NCBI RefSeq assembly: GCF_001280015.1
Contig: NZ_LGDV01000192.1
Coordinates: forward strand, 23,695 to 87,694
DNA length: 64,000 bases
Source: Streptomyces sp. MMG1121
Lineage (GTDB): Bacteria > Actinomycetota > Actinomycetes > Streptomycetales > Streptomycetaceae
Reading direction: 5' to 3'
This document shows positions 7,919 to 18,327 of the stretch, one piece after another. Within the stretch, counting starts at the first letter, position 1. Each line of letters opens with the position of its first letter. Below the pieces are notes generated by a model. The model worked only from the letters and a program-made list of their open reading frames with translations. It ran no database searches and was not told the DNA's origin. A program made the position numbers and the translations under genes.

Positions 7919-8713
7919 TCACAGCGCCTCCAGCGCATCCCTGAGCCTCTTCAGCAGCGCGATGTCGGGGTCGGTGACCGCGGGTGGGGGCGGCGGGGCG
8001 GGGTCCGGGACCGCGGGGACCAGCGGTGCGACGAGGCCGGCCGCCGCGAGCCGGCGCACGTCGACCAGCGTGTGGAAGGCCTGCCGGCCCAGGTTCCGGG
8101 CGATCCCGGCGGCCGTGCGGACGCCGTCCACGTGGTCCAGGACCGCCCGCTGCCGGGGCGTGGGCGGCGCGGGCGCCGCCGGGTCCGCGCGGATCAGCGG
8201 GGCGCTGTCGGTGGCCGGGTCGGGCCACAGCCGGTGCAGCAGCAGCCGGCGGCGCAGCGTCTCGCGTTCCAGCGCGACGACCGGGACCGAGGGCAGCGGG
8301 CCGAGCCGGGGGCCGCCGTCGTAGCGGAAGCGGCCCGGGGTGCTGCTCGGGGCCAGCGCGAAGTACCCGGCGTCGTACAGCGTGTCCAGTCGGCACAGTT
8401 CGAGCGCGCCGGCCGGTAACTCGCCTTCGGACAGCAGGAGTTCGGCGGTCCGCCATGGCTCGGCGGTCCGTGCGGCGGCCCGCTGCCAGGCCTCGGCCGC
8501 GAGGGTGCCGTGGGCCGTGAGGAGCACGTCGAGGCCCGGGGAGTGAAGGCTCTCGGCGTGCACCACGCGGCCCTCGGCGAGGTACAGGGTGCCGTGCTCG
8601 CGGACCAGGACGCCGGTGGCCCGCTCCTCGGCGAGCCGGGTCAGCATCGGCGACAGGGCCCGGCCGGCCGCCCTGTCCCGCACCGGCAGCGGAGGTATGT
8701 GCGTCACGGTCAT
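7919..8713 (-). CDS. PATAN/DUF4388-like protein of the Roadblock cluster
   Basis: The start is the ATG overlapping the stop of the next upstream gene (ATGA). The 264-residue protein opens with a PATAN-like segment (about residues 20-70): ATGVLVREHGTLYLAEGRVV has the strand-turn-strand and GxV pattern of DUF4388. Later parts hold a winged-helix-like segment around HVDGVRTAAGIARNLGRQ and a C-terminal helix. DUF4388 domains often occur with Roadblock/MglB proteins and response regulators in motility and signalling systems. Its exact role is unknown; adjacency suggests one complex with the three Roadblock proteins. Confidence 0.65.
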   Translation of the reverse strand: MTVTHIPPLPVRDRAAGRALSPMLTRLAEERATGVLVREHGTLYLAEGRVVHAESLHSPGLDVLLTAHGTLAAEAWQRAAARTAEPWRTAELLLSEGELPAGALELCRLDTLYDAGYFALAPSSTPGRFRYDGGPRLGPLPSVPVVALERETLRRRLLLHRLWPDPATDSAPLIRADPAAPAPPTPRQRAVLDHVDGVRTAAGIARNLGRQAFHTLVDVRRLAAAGLVAPLVPAVPDPAPPPPPAVTDPDIALLKRLRDALEAL

Positions 8714-9096
8714 CCCAGCACCAGCCGGGCGGCCATCTCGCCGAGCCGGATGCGGGCGAGTGCGAGATTGCCGTCCTCGCGGCCGAGCCACAGATGCAGG
8801 AAGACGCTGCTGTCGAAGGACGTGTCCACGAACCGCAGCAGGTGGTAGCTGTCGCGATTGCTGACGATCACGTCCTCGACGGGTGGCCGTCCGTCGTCCC
8901 CGTGGGCCGCGAACGCGCCGTGCTCGGCGGTCATCCGGGCCAGCTCGGCGGCCTCGGCGGCGGTCGTCTCATGGTCGCCGCCGGGCGCCTCCCCGACCGT
9001 GCCGAGCGCCAGTCCGCTCGTCCAGTCCACCAGTGCGGCGCCCCGCGCACCGGGCAACCGCATCGCTTCCAGCAAGCACTCGTCGATTCCGGGCAC
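8710..9096 (-). CDS. Roadblock/LC7-domain protein C
   Basis: This 128-residue single-domain protein is clearly related to protein A: GARGAALVDWTSGLALG aligns with GATGVALVDYTSGMALG, and VEDVIVSNRDSYHLLRFV with IEDILITLSDQYHLIRLL. It is the first gene of the minus-strand group and overlaps the PATAN-like gene by 4 bp. The upstream 168-bp gap contains a small palindrome GGTCAACTGACC (9215-9226) and a TTGACC on the minus strand that could serve as a -35, although no clear -10 follows. Confidence 0.82.
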   Translation of the reverse strand: MPGIDECLLEAMRLPGARGAALVDWTSGLALGTVGEAPGGDHETTAAEAAELARMTAEHGAFAAHGDDGRPPVEDVIVSNRDSYHLLRFVDTSFDSSVFLHLWLGREDGNLALARIRLGEMAARLVLG

Positions 9097-9264
9097 CGTG
9101 GCTCCCCTCCCGCCTGGGACTCCGGCTGAGTGACGTCGACACTACGCAACGTATGCGCGAGGGGTGAGGCCTTTGGCATTTTCCGGTGGAACATGCGTCC
9201 GGCGTACTAGCGTGGGTCAACTGACCTCTGTGACAGGAGAGTTGATCCACTCGCGGGGGAGGCG

Positions 9265-10665
9265 TCAACGGCTCCCGGGAGCCCGGAGAGTGGTGAGTGC
9301 GTCCGCGTGCGCCCCGCCGGACTCGGCCACCACCTCGGCGACGGTCTGCGGCTCCCGTACGGCCGCGAAGGTGACGCCCCCCGAGCCGCCCATGTCCGGC
9401 GTGAAGCCGTAAATGCCGGGCCGCACAAGGGAGTTGTAGGCGTAGTGGGCGGTGACGTAGTACGCGCCCGTGTCCAGTGCCGCCACGTGGTCGCCCTGCT
9501 CCAGCTCCGGCAGCGCGCGCCCCTCGGCGAGCAGGTCGCCCGAGAAACAGGCGGGCCCGGCCACGTCCTGCACCACCTCCGGTCCCGCCTTGGGGTGCCC
9601 CTCGGCGTCGTACGCGGCGATCCGCAGCGGCCACGCCTCGGGCGCGTACACCGTCCGCGTCGCCACCTGCACGCCCGCGTGTGTCACCGCGATCCGCCGC
9701 CCGCCGGTGCTCTTGGCGTACTCCACCCGCGCCACCACCGTCCCGTGCCGGGCCATGAGGGACCGCCCGAACTCGGTCACCAGCCCGTACCGCCCGGCGA
9801 ACAGCCCCGGCACCTGATCGGCCAGCACGCGCGCGTACTGCGCGTACGTCGGCGCCGTCACCTCCGAGGCGAAGTCCACCGACAGCCCGCCGCCGATGTC
9901 GAGCGTGTCGATCTGCCGCCGCCCGGCCCGCGCGTTGATCTCCTCCGCGAGCGCGTACGTCTCGGCCGCACCCCGCGCGAGCAGCGGCAGCGGGATGCCC
10001 TGCGAGCCGGTGTGCGCGTGCAGCCGGGTCAGCCACGGCCGCTCCAGGAACGCCCCGACGACCCACTCGCGCGCCCCCTCGTCGCGCAGGCCCACCCCGA
10101 ACTTCGAGGTCGCCGTGGCCGTGGAGGTGGCCCGGATCGAGCCGCCGCCGTGCTGCGGATTGACCCTGAGGCCCAGCGGGGAGCGGGTGGGCGCCTGCCG
10201 GACCAGGGCGTCGAGCCGGTCCAGCTCCTGCGGGTTGTCGGCGTTCACGGCGATGCCCAGCGCCAGCGCCTCGCGCAGCTCGGCCGGGGTCTTCGCGGGC
10301 GCGTCCAGTACCGTGCGGGACGCCGGCACCCCTGCCGCCCGCGCCAGTGCCAGCTCGCCCGGGCTCGCGACCTCCGCGCCGAGGCCCGCCTCGTGCAGCA
10401 GCCGCAGTACCGGCACCAGCGGGGTGGCCTTCACCGCGAAGGCGTGCAGCACCGGTGTGCCGGGCGCGAGGGCCGCGTCGAACGCCGCCCGCAGGGCCGC
10501 CGCCGACCGCCGGATCCCGGTCACGTCCAGCAGGCCCGCCACGGCCGCGTCCGGACCGAGCAGCCCCTGCTCCACGGCGGCGCGTACCGCCGCGTCCCGT
10601 CGGGCGACGCGCTCCCGCGCCTCGGATTCCTCGTCGGCCGCCCGGCTCTCGACGTCCCGCTGCAC
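9265..10665 (-). CDS. PLP-dependent fold-III decarboxylase (DapDC/Orn-DC family)
   Basis: The GTG start has GAGGGGAG six bases upstream; a longer frame to 10710 lacks one. The 466 residues show the alanine-racemase-like barrel: FAVKA gives the PLP Lys79, then HTGSQG, the phosphate loop DIGGGLSVDF and EFGRSLMARHG. The C-terminal barrel carries PACFSGDLLAEG (the CxSxD-like site) and the late Tyr segment DTGAYYVTAHYAYN. Substrate is uncertain: diaminopimelate, carboxynorspermidine or another basic amino acid are all possible, and the true lysA is usually elsewhere in Streptomyces. It is divergent from hutU across 139 bp, so it might share control with histidine use. Confidence 0.8.
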   Translation of the reverse strand: MQRDVESRAADEESEARERVARRDAAVRAAVEQGLLGPDAAVAGLLDVTGIRRSAAALRAAFDAALAPGTPVLHAFAVKATPLVPVLRLLHEAGLGAEVASPGELALARAAGVPASRTVLDAPAKTPAELREALALGIAVNADNPQELDRLDALVRQAPTRSPLGLRVNPQHGGGSIRATSTATATSKFGVGLRDEGAREWVVGAFLERPWLTRLHAHTGSQGIPLPLLARGAAETYALAEEINARAGRRQIDTLDIGGGLSVDFASEVTAPTYAQYARVLADQVPGLFAGRYGLVTEFGRSLMARHGTVVARVEYAKSTGGRRIAVTHAGVQVATRTVYAPEAWPLRIAAYDAEGHPKAGPEVVQDVAGPACFSGDLLAEGRALPELEQGDHVAALDTGAYYVTAHYAYNSLVRPGIYGFTPDMGGSGGVTFAAVREPQTVAEVVAESGGAHADALTTLRAPGSR

Positions 10666-10742
10666 AGCGTCTCCCCTCGTGTCCGCACTCAGGTGTACCC
10701 AGCCAAACACCGTCGGCGCGCCAACGGGGTCACCCCGATGTA

Positions 10743-10771
10743 TTGACTAGTTCTATTCAGACGGACAGGAT
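10743..10771 (+). promoter_or_regulatory. Probable hutU promoter
   Basis: TTGACT (10743-10748) is followed after 17 bp by CAGGAT (10766-10771), close to the Streptomyces vegetative consensus TTGAC(A/R)-TAGGAT. Transcription would begin near 10778, about 27 bases ahead of the hutU ATG, leaving room for the GGAGGAGG ribosome-binding site at 10791-10798. Confidence 0.6.
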
Positions 10772-10780
10772 GTGAATAGA
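10752..10780 (+). promoter_or_regulatory. Inverted repeat over the hutU -10 box (candidate operator)
   Basis: TCTATTCA (10752-10759) and TGAATAGA (10773-10780) are perfect 8-bp inverted arms separated by 13 bp. The right arm covers the start point and the spacer contains the -10 hexamer, a classic place for a repressor. The left arm with its flank is the 10-mer that recurs at 3825-3834. Confidence 0.55.
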
Positions 10781-10804
10781 CGCAGTAACAGGAGGAGGCA
10801 GACG

Positions 10805-12465
<1,661 letters not shown>

Positions 12466-12469
<4 letters not shown>

Positions 12470-13854
12470 CCCAGGACGCAGGCGGGCCCGGCAACTCTCC
12501 GGTGGGGACCGGGGTCTCGTCGCCGGGTGCGGTTCCGGCCGTGCCCACCCGCTCCCGGTCCGGGCCCCGCTCGACCGGGGGGACCCCCCTCGCCCTGCGG
12601 AACGACCGCCCGCAGCCTGTGCAGCCGGTACGTGGTGCTTCCTTCCAGGAGATGTGGCGCGAGCTGCTCCCGATCGGGCGGCACCCCGACTCCGGCGGCT
12701 ACCGCCGCTTCGCCTGGACCGGGGCCGACGCCGACTGCCGCGCCTGGTTCCGGCAGCAGGCCGAGGCGCGCGGTCTGGCCCACGAGGTCGACCGGAACGG
12801 CAACCAGTGGGCCTGGCTCGGGGATCCGGCCGCCGGGGACGCGGTCGTCACCGGCTCGCACCTCGACTCCGTGCCGGACGGCGGGGCCTTCGACGGGCCC
12901 CTCGGCGTCGTGTCCTCGTTCGCCGCCCTCGATGAACTGCGCGCCAGGCAGGTGCGGTTCACCAGGCCCCTCGCCATCGTCAACTTCGGTGACGAGGAGG
13001 GCGCCCGCTTCGGGCTCGCCTGTGTCGGCTCCCGGCTGACCGCCGGGCAGCTCACCGTCGAGCAGGCCCATCGGCTGACCGACGGGGACGGGGTCGGCCT
13101 CCCGCGCGCCATGGAGGCCGCCGGGTACGACCCCGAGGCCATCGGGGCCGACCCCGAGCGGCTGGCCCGGATCGGTGCCTTCGTCGAGCTGCACGTCGAG
13201 CAGGGCCGGGCGCTGGACCTGTCCGGCGACCGGGTCGGCATCGCCAGCGCGATCTGGCCGCACGGGCGCTGGCGGTTCGACTTCCGGGGCGAGGCCAACC
13301 ACGCCGGCACCACCCGGCTGGCGGACCGGCGCGACCCGATGCTGTCCTACGCCGAGACCGTGCTCGCCGCCCGCCGCGAGGCCCGGCTCGCGGGTGCCGT
13401 CGCCACCTTCGGCAAGATCGCGGTGGAGCCGAACGGGGTCAACGCCATCCCCTCCCTCGTACGGGGCTGGCTCGACTCCCGCGCCGCCGACCAGGACACC
13501 CTGGACACGGTGGTCGGCGGGATCGAGAAGGCGGCCCGGGAGTACGCCGACGCCCACGGCATCGACCTGGACGTCGTCCGGGAGTCCTTCACGCCGGTCG
13601 TGGAGTTCGATCACGCCCTGCGCGACGAACTCGGCCGCATCCTGGGCAAGGAGACCGGCCTGACGGTGCCCGTCCTCGGTACCGGTGCCGGACACGACGC
13701 CGGGATCCTCTCCGGGAGCATCCCGACCGCCATGCTGTTCGTGCGCAACCCCACCGGTGTCTCGCACTCCCCGGCCGAGTTCGCCGCCGAGGACGACTGC
13801 GTGGCCGGGGTGCGCGCGCTCGCCGACGTACTGGAAGGGCTGGCCTGCAGGTGA
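12466..13854 (+). CDS. M20-family amidohydrolase (allantoate/N-carbamoyl-amino-acid hydrolase type) of the hut operon
   Basis: This metal-dependent hydrolase has the M20 pattern: [19 protein letters not shown] (first metal His and bridging Asp), GDEEGARFG (Glu pair), FVELHVEQG and the late [11 protein letters not shown]. Annotation in the family is usually allantoate amidohydrolase. Inside hut, a role in releasing glutamate from its N-formyl or N-carbamoyl form fits better, but is inferred. The GTG start overlaps the hutU stop (GTGA). The first 50 or so residues are low complexity and include a GGGGGGA-CCCCCC hairpin at about 12577-12590, so the core may begin at GTG 12619 or even ATG 12652. 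Confidence 0.88.
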
Positions 13855-15203
13855 CCAAGCGGACCTACTGGTTGGAACACGCCTGGCTCGACACCACCGT
13901 CGAGCCGGGCGTGGCCCTGGACGTGGACGGCGGGCGGATCGGTGCCGTCCGCACCGGCGTCCCCACCCCGCCGCCCGGCGCCGAGGTGCTGCGCGGGCTC
14001 ACGCTCCCGGGGCTGGCGAACAGCCACTCGCACGCCTTCCACCGGGCGCTGCGCGGCACCGTCCAGGTCGGCAGCGGCACCTTCTGGACCTGGCGCGAGG
14101 TGATGTACTCCGTCGCCGACCGGCTGACCCCGGAGACCTACCACGCGCTGGCCCGCGCGGTGTACGCGGAGATGGCCCTGGCCGGCATCACGGCCGTCGG
14201 CGAGTTCCACTACGTGCACCACGCGCCCGGCGGCACCCCCTACGCCGACCCCAACGCCATGGGCGAGGCGCTGATCGCGGCCGCCGCCGAGGCCGGCATC
14301 CGGATCACCCTCCTCGACACCTGCTACCTGTCCTCCGCCATCTCGAACAAGCACAGTGGCAAGGCCCCCGACGCCCATCAGCTCCGCTTCTCCGACGGCA
14401 GCGCCGAGGCCTGGGCGGAACGCTGTGCAGTTCTCAAGGAACGGGATCACGCGCGGATCGGGGCGGCCATCCACTCCGTACGGGCCGTGCCCGCCGACCA
14501 GTTGGCGACCGTGGCGGGGTGGGCCGGGGAGCGGCGGGCCCCGCTGCATGTGCACCTGTCGGAGCAGACCGCCGAGAACGACGCCTGCCTGGCCGCCCAC
14601 GGATGCACGCCCACCCGGCTGCTCGCCGACCACGGGGTCCTCGGGCCGCGCACCACCGGTGTGCACAACACCCACCTCACGGACGAGGACATCGCCCTGC
14701 TCGGCGGCTCGGGCACCGGCACCTGCATGTGCCCGACGACCGAGCGGGACCTGGCCGACGGCATCGGACCGGCCGTCGCCCTCCAGCGGGCCGGGTCCCC
14801 GCTCTGTCTCGGCTCCGACAGCCACGCCGTCATCGACCTGCTCGAAGAGGCGCGCGCGATGGAGCTGAACGAGCGGCTGCGCACCCGGACCCGGGGCCAC
14901 TGGACCGCGAACTCCCTGCTGCGGGCCGCCACCGTCGACGGCCACGCCGCCCTGGGCTGGGACGAGGCCGGCACGCTGGAGGCGGGCGCCCTCGCCGACT
15001 TCACGACGATCGCCCTCGACTCGGTCAGGACAGCGGGACCGCTGCCCAGGCTGGGCGCCGAGACGGCCGTATTCGCGGCGGGCGCGGCCGACGTACGGCA
15101 CACCGTCGTGGGCGGTCGGCACGTCGTACGCGACGGGGCGCACACCCTCGTACCGGACGTGCCGCAGGCGCTGTCGGCCGCTGTCGGAGCCCTCCGCGGC
15201 TGA
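13851..15203 (+). CDS. hutF: Formimidoylglutamate deiminase
   Basis: This amidohydrolase-superfamily enzyme converts N-formimino-L-glutamate to N-formyl-L-glutamate and ammonia. The 450 residues carry the metal motif [13 protein letters not shown] in the position of Hx[23 protein letters not shown] and the late metal Asp in [14 protein letters not shown]. The first two loops and overall length match HutF rather than AtzA/TrzN relatives. Its GTG start overlaps the preceding stop by 4 bp. Together with the M20 gene it gives the iminohydrolase/formylglutamate route reported for Streptomyces histidine degradation. Confidence 0.93.
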   Translation: MTKRTYWLEHAWLDTTVEPGVALDVDGGRIGAVRTGVPTPPPGAEVLRGLTLPGLANSHSHAFHRALRGTVQVGSGTFWTWREVMYSVADRLTPETYHALARAVYAEMALAGITAVGEFHYVHHAPGGTPYADPNAMGEALIAAAAEAGIRITLLDTCYLSSAISNKHSGKAPDAHQLRFSDGSAEAWAERCAVLKERDHARIGAAIHSVRAVPADQLATVAGWAGERRAPLHVHLSEQTAENDACLAAHGCTPTRLLADHGVLGPRTTGVHNTHLTDEDIALLGGSGTGTCMCPTTERDLADGIGPAVALQRAGSPLCLGSDSHAVIDLLEEARAMELNERLRTRTRGHWTANSLLRAATVDGHAALGWDEAGTLEAGALADFTTIALDSVRTAGPLPRLGAETAVFAAGAADVRHTVVGGRHVVRDGAHTLVPDVPQALSAAVGALRG

Positions 15204-15232
15204 ATCCCATCGCCCCCCACAAGGACGAGACC

Positions 15233-16408
15233 ATGAGCAGCAGCACCGTCATCACCAACATCAGCACGCTGGTCACCAACGACCCCTCCCTAGGTGACGG
15301 TTCCCCCCTGGGCCTGATCCGGGACGCGGCCGTCGTCATCGACGGCGACCGCATCACGTGGACCGGTGAATCCAGCAAAGCACCCGCCACTGACAACCGG
15401 GTCGACGCGGGCGGCCGGGCGGTGCTGCCGGGCTTCGTGGACTCGCACTCGCACCTGGTCTTCGCCGGCGACCGCACCCAGGAGTTCAACGCCCGCATGT
15501 CCGGCCGCTCCTACACGGCGGGCGGCATCCGCACCACGGTCGCGGCCACCCGCGCCGCGAGCGACGCGGAACTGGAGGCGAACCTGACCCACTACCTGGC
15601 GGAGGCGCTGCGCCAGGGCACCACCACCTTCGAGACGAAGTCGGGCTACGGCCTCACGGTCGAGGACGAGTCCCGCGCGCTGCGCCTCGCGGCCCAGCAC
15701 ACCGACGAGGTGACGTACCTCGGCGCGCACATCGTCTCCCCGGACTACGCCGACGATCCGGCGGCCTATGTCGCCCTGGTCACCGGCGAGATGCTGGACG
15801 CCTGCGCGCCGCACGCCCGCTGGGTCGACGTGTTCTGTGAGAAGGGCGCCTTCGACGGCGACCAGGCCCGCGCGATCCTCACCGCGGGCAAGGCGAAGGG
15901 CCTGCACCCCCGCATCCACGCCAACCAGCTCTCCTACGGTCCCGGCGTCCAGCTCGCCGTGGAACTGGACGCGGCCAGCGCCGACCACTGCACCCACCTC
16001 ACGGACGCCGACGTCGACGCCCTGGCCAACAGCGACACGGTCGCCACCCTGCTGCCGGGCGCGGAGTTCTCCACGCGCGCGCAATGGCCAGACGCCCGCC
16101 GCCTCCTGGACGCGGGCGCGACGGTCGCCCTGTCCACCGACTGCAACCCCGGCTCGTCCTTCACCTCCTCCGTCCCCTTCTGCATCGCACTCGCCGTCCG
16201 CGACATGCGGATGACCCCGGACGAAGCGGTCTGGTCGGCCACGGCGGGCGGTGCGGCGGCCCTGCGCCGCACCGACATCGGCCGTCTCACCCCGGGCGCC
16301 CGGGCCGACCTGACGCTCCTGGACGCCCCCAGCCACGTCCACCTCGCCTACCGCCCGGGCGTACCCCTGGTCAGGGGGGTGTGGCGACGGGGGGTGCGGG
16401 TGGTCTGA
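15233..16408 (+). CDS. hutI: Imidazolonepropionase
   Basis: This enzyme hydrolyses 4-imidazolone-5-propionate to N-formimino-L-glutamate, the step between HutU and HutF. The 391 residues show [17 protein letters not shown] (metal HxH), [11 protein letters not shown] (substrate-binding segment), [10 protein letters not shown] and the metal Asp in [16 protein letters not shown]. It starts at an ATG preceded by AAGGACGAGA, 29 bp after hutF, and closes the operon. It converges on the ricin-fusion gene with only 20 bp between stops. Confidence 0.95.
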   Translation: MSSSTVITNISTLVTNDPSLGDGSPLGLIRDAAVVIDGDRITWTGESSKAPATDNRVDAGGRAVLPGFVDSHSHLVFAGDRTQEFNARMSGRSYTAGGIRTTVAATRAASDAELEANLTHYLAEALRQGTTTFETKSGYGLTVEDESRALRLAAQHTDEVTYLGAHIVSPDYADDPAAYVALVTGEMLDACAPHARWVDVFCEKGAFDGDQARAILTAGKAKGLHPRIHANQLSYGPGVQLAVELDAASADHCTHLTDADVDALANSDTVATLLPGAEFSTRAQWPDARRLLDAGATVALSTDCNPGSSFTSSVPFCIALAVRDMRMTPDEAVWSATAGGAAALRRTDIGRLTPGARADLTLLDAPSHVHLAYRPGVPLVRGVWRRGVRVV

Positions 16409-16428
16409 GCAGGGCCTTCGCCGACGGG

Positions 16429-18090
16429 TCAGGCGGCCCCGGCCCGCCACCGCTGCGCCCGGCTCCCGTCCAGCGGCTCCAGGGACACCCCGTAGCGGCC
16501 GGCCGGGGTCACCGCCGCGCCGGTGGCGATGCACGGGCGGATCGTGCCGTCGGGGGCGACGGTGAAGCGGAGGTTGTCCCCGTGGTCGCCGTGGACCGAG
16601 TCGCAGCCCCAGACGCCCACGCCCCGGTCGGTCGCACCGCGGCTGTCCAGGCAGAGGGAGTCGTCGGCCGCCGAGCGGACCACACCCAGGCGGCCGTCCA
16701 CGCGCCAGCGCTGGGTCGCGGCGCCCGAGCAGGGGGCTGTGACGACGTCGTTGCCCTGCTCCGGATCGCCGTCGCGGATGTCCAGGCAGCGGCCCGTGGC
16801 GAGGTTCACCACCTGCGCGAAGGCCGTACCCGGGGGTGCGGGCGTGGGGCCGGGCGCCGAGGGGTGACCTGTCGGCGCAGGTACCGGTGCGGTCGGGTGG
16901 GGTGAAGTCCGGCCGGGGGGCGGGGAGTCGGTGGAGCGGGACGGTGCGGGGGACAGTGAGGGGGACGGAGTCACCGGGACCGTTGCCGTCACCGTCACCG
17001 GAGGAGGTGCCGGGGTCGCAGCCGTCGGCTCCTGGCCCCCTTTGCGGTCCGGGACGAGCAGGAACACCAGGAGCGGGGTCAGGGCCACGCCCAGGGCCGC
17101 CGAGGCCAGCAGGACGCGGCGCCGCGGCGGCCAGTTCGCCCCTACGCCAGAGGGTTCGGGGACGGGCGGCGGCTCTTCGGCGCGCAGGTACGCCGTGCCG
17201 CTCCAGGGCAGCAGGCCCTCCGCCAGGGTCTGCCGGGGTGTGTCCCGCAGAGCCCGCAGATCCTCGAACGCGGCCGTGCAGTGCGGGCAGCGCGCCATAT
17301 GGGCGTCCAGATCGCCGCTGTGGCGCGGACCGTCGGGTCGTACCGCCTCCTCGATCAGCCGGCGGAAGTCGGCACAGCGCGGGTCGTCGGACGCGGCCAG
17401 GCGATGGCGCAGACAGGCCTGGGACAGGGCCTTGAGGGCCTGCGGGATGCCGTACGCCACGTCCGTGCGGCTCAGGCCGAGGTAGGCGGCGGTCCGCTGC
17501 TGCGGCTCCTGCTCCAGTACGCCGTACCAGATCAGGCCCTGGTCACGGGTGGGCAGTGAGCGGAACGCCGGGAGGAGGGGCGGGGCGGGGCCGTCGGGCA
17601 GGCCGGACGCGTGCAGGACGAGCAGCAGGCCGGGGTCGACGCCCGTGGAGCGCTCGTCGTGGGCCCAGGCCGTCGCCAGCCTGGCGGTCAGCAGCAGGAG
17701 GCGGTGGCGCAGCGGGACGGCCGGGTCGGCACCGCGGGCCGTCTCACGGGCCGCCGTGGCGAAGGTCTCGGCCGCCAGCCGGCGGGCGCCGGACTCGCTC
17801 GCGGCACAGAGCCGGGCGTAGGCCAGGACCGCCGGGTGGTGCCGTCTGCGCAGCTCCCGCAACGCGGGGTAGGCCGCGGAGGCGGGGGAGGCGGGAGAAG
17901 CGGTGGGGATGGAGGAGGCGGGGGAAACGGGGGAGCGGAGGAGGTCGGTGAGGCGGGTGTCCGGGGCGTCGTCGAGAGCCCCGTCGCCCGTGCTTCGGCC
18001 CGCCCCGGCCCTGGCCGTCCCGCCGGCACCCGCCCTGGCCGCGTCCGCCCAGGCTCCGCCCGTCCCGGCCCCGTCCTCCCGCTGAGCCAT
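16429..18090 (-). CDS. Membrane protein fusing a sigma-factor-like region, a zinc-finger anti-sigma motif and a ricin-type lectin domain
   Basis: The ATG chosen has GAGGAGG eight bases upstream. Of 553 residues, the first 70 are Ala/Gly/Ser-rich. Residues 75-230 look like a decayed sigma-70 pair, with a region-2-like helix bundle and a region-4-like part, RTAAYLGLSRTDVAYGIPQA. Residues 255-280 hold H-x3-C-x2-C (His264, Cys268, Cys271), the zinc-associated anti-sigma motif. One membrane helix (325-346) leads to a Pro/Ser/Thr-rich stalk and a C-terminal ricin B-like trefoil (about 425-553) with paired Cys and QRW motifs, probably outside the cell. It lies downstream of the sigI-like gene on the same strand, so it may link a surface sugar signal to transcription. 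Confidence 0.8.
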   Translation of the reverse strand: MAQREDGAGTGGAWADAARAGAGGTARAGAGRSTGDGALDDAPDTRLTDLLRSPVSPASSIPTASPASPASAAYPALRELRRRHHPAVLAYARLCAASESGARRLAAETFATAARETARGADPAVPLRHRLLLLTARLATAWAHDERSTGVDPGLLLVLHASGLPDGPAPPLLPAFRSLPTRDQGLIWYGVLEQEPQQRTAAYLGLSRTDVAYGIPQALKALSQACLRHRLAASDDPRCADFRRLIEEAVRPDGPRHSGDLDAHMARCPHCTAAFEDLRALRDTPRQTLAEGLLPWSGTAYLRAEEPPPVPEPSGVGANWPPRRRVLLASAALGVALTPLLVFLLVPDRKGGQEPTAATPAPPPVTVTATVPVTPSPSLSPAPSRSTDSPPPGRTSPHPTAPVPAPTGHPSAPGPTPAPPGTAFAQVVNLATGRCLDIRDGDPEQGNDVVTAPCSGAATQRWRVDGRLGVVRSAADDSLCLDSRGATDRGVGVWGCDSVHGDHGDNLRFTVAPDGTIRPCIATGAAVTPAGRYGVSLEPLDGSRAQRWRAGAA

Positions 18091-18252
18091 CGTCCAGCCT
18101 CCTCGCGACACCGGGCGGCCGCGCCGTTGCGGCCCCGGGCTGGCATACCAGCCAGTATGGGGAGCCCATAGTGGTGGAGGGGGGCGGGCGGGAAAAGAGG
18201 TTTCCGCGGGTAACCGGATAACGGTTGGGAACCTGGGGGCAGTTGACCGAGA

Positions 18253-18295
18253 CGAGTGGCCCGGTACCGGCGGATGCCGGCGGCCGGGCCACTCG
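18253..18295 (-). terminator. Hairpin after the sigma factor gene
   Basis: A 12-bp perfect stem (18253-18264 with 18284-18295) closes a GC-rich 19-base loop that can pair further. It lies 33-75 bases past the sigma factor stop on the transcribed strand and 160 bases before the ricin-fusion start, so it would separate the two units. There is no U tract, as usual in Streptomyces. Confidence 0.6.
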
Positions 18296-18327
18296 TTCCC
18301 GGTGCCGTGGACGGCGGGACCCGGGGG

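Noticed and set aside
6984..9096. Calling the Roadblock group a conservon (cvnA-D)
   Set aside because: No sensor kinase, DUF742 protein or GTPase is present.
9215..9226. GGTCAACTGACC palindrome upstream of the Roadblock group as an operator
   Set aside because: Arms of five bases are too short to separate from chance without comparison.
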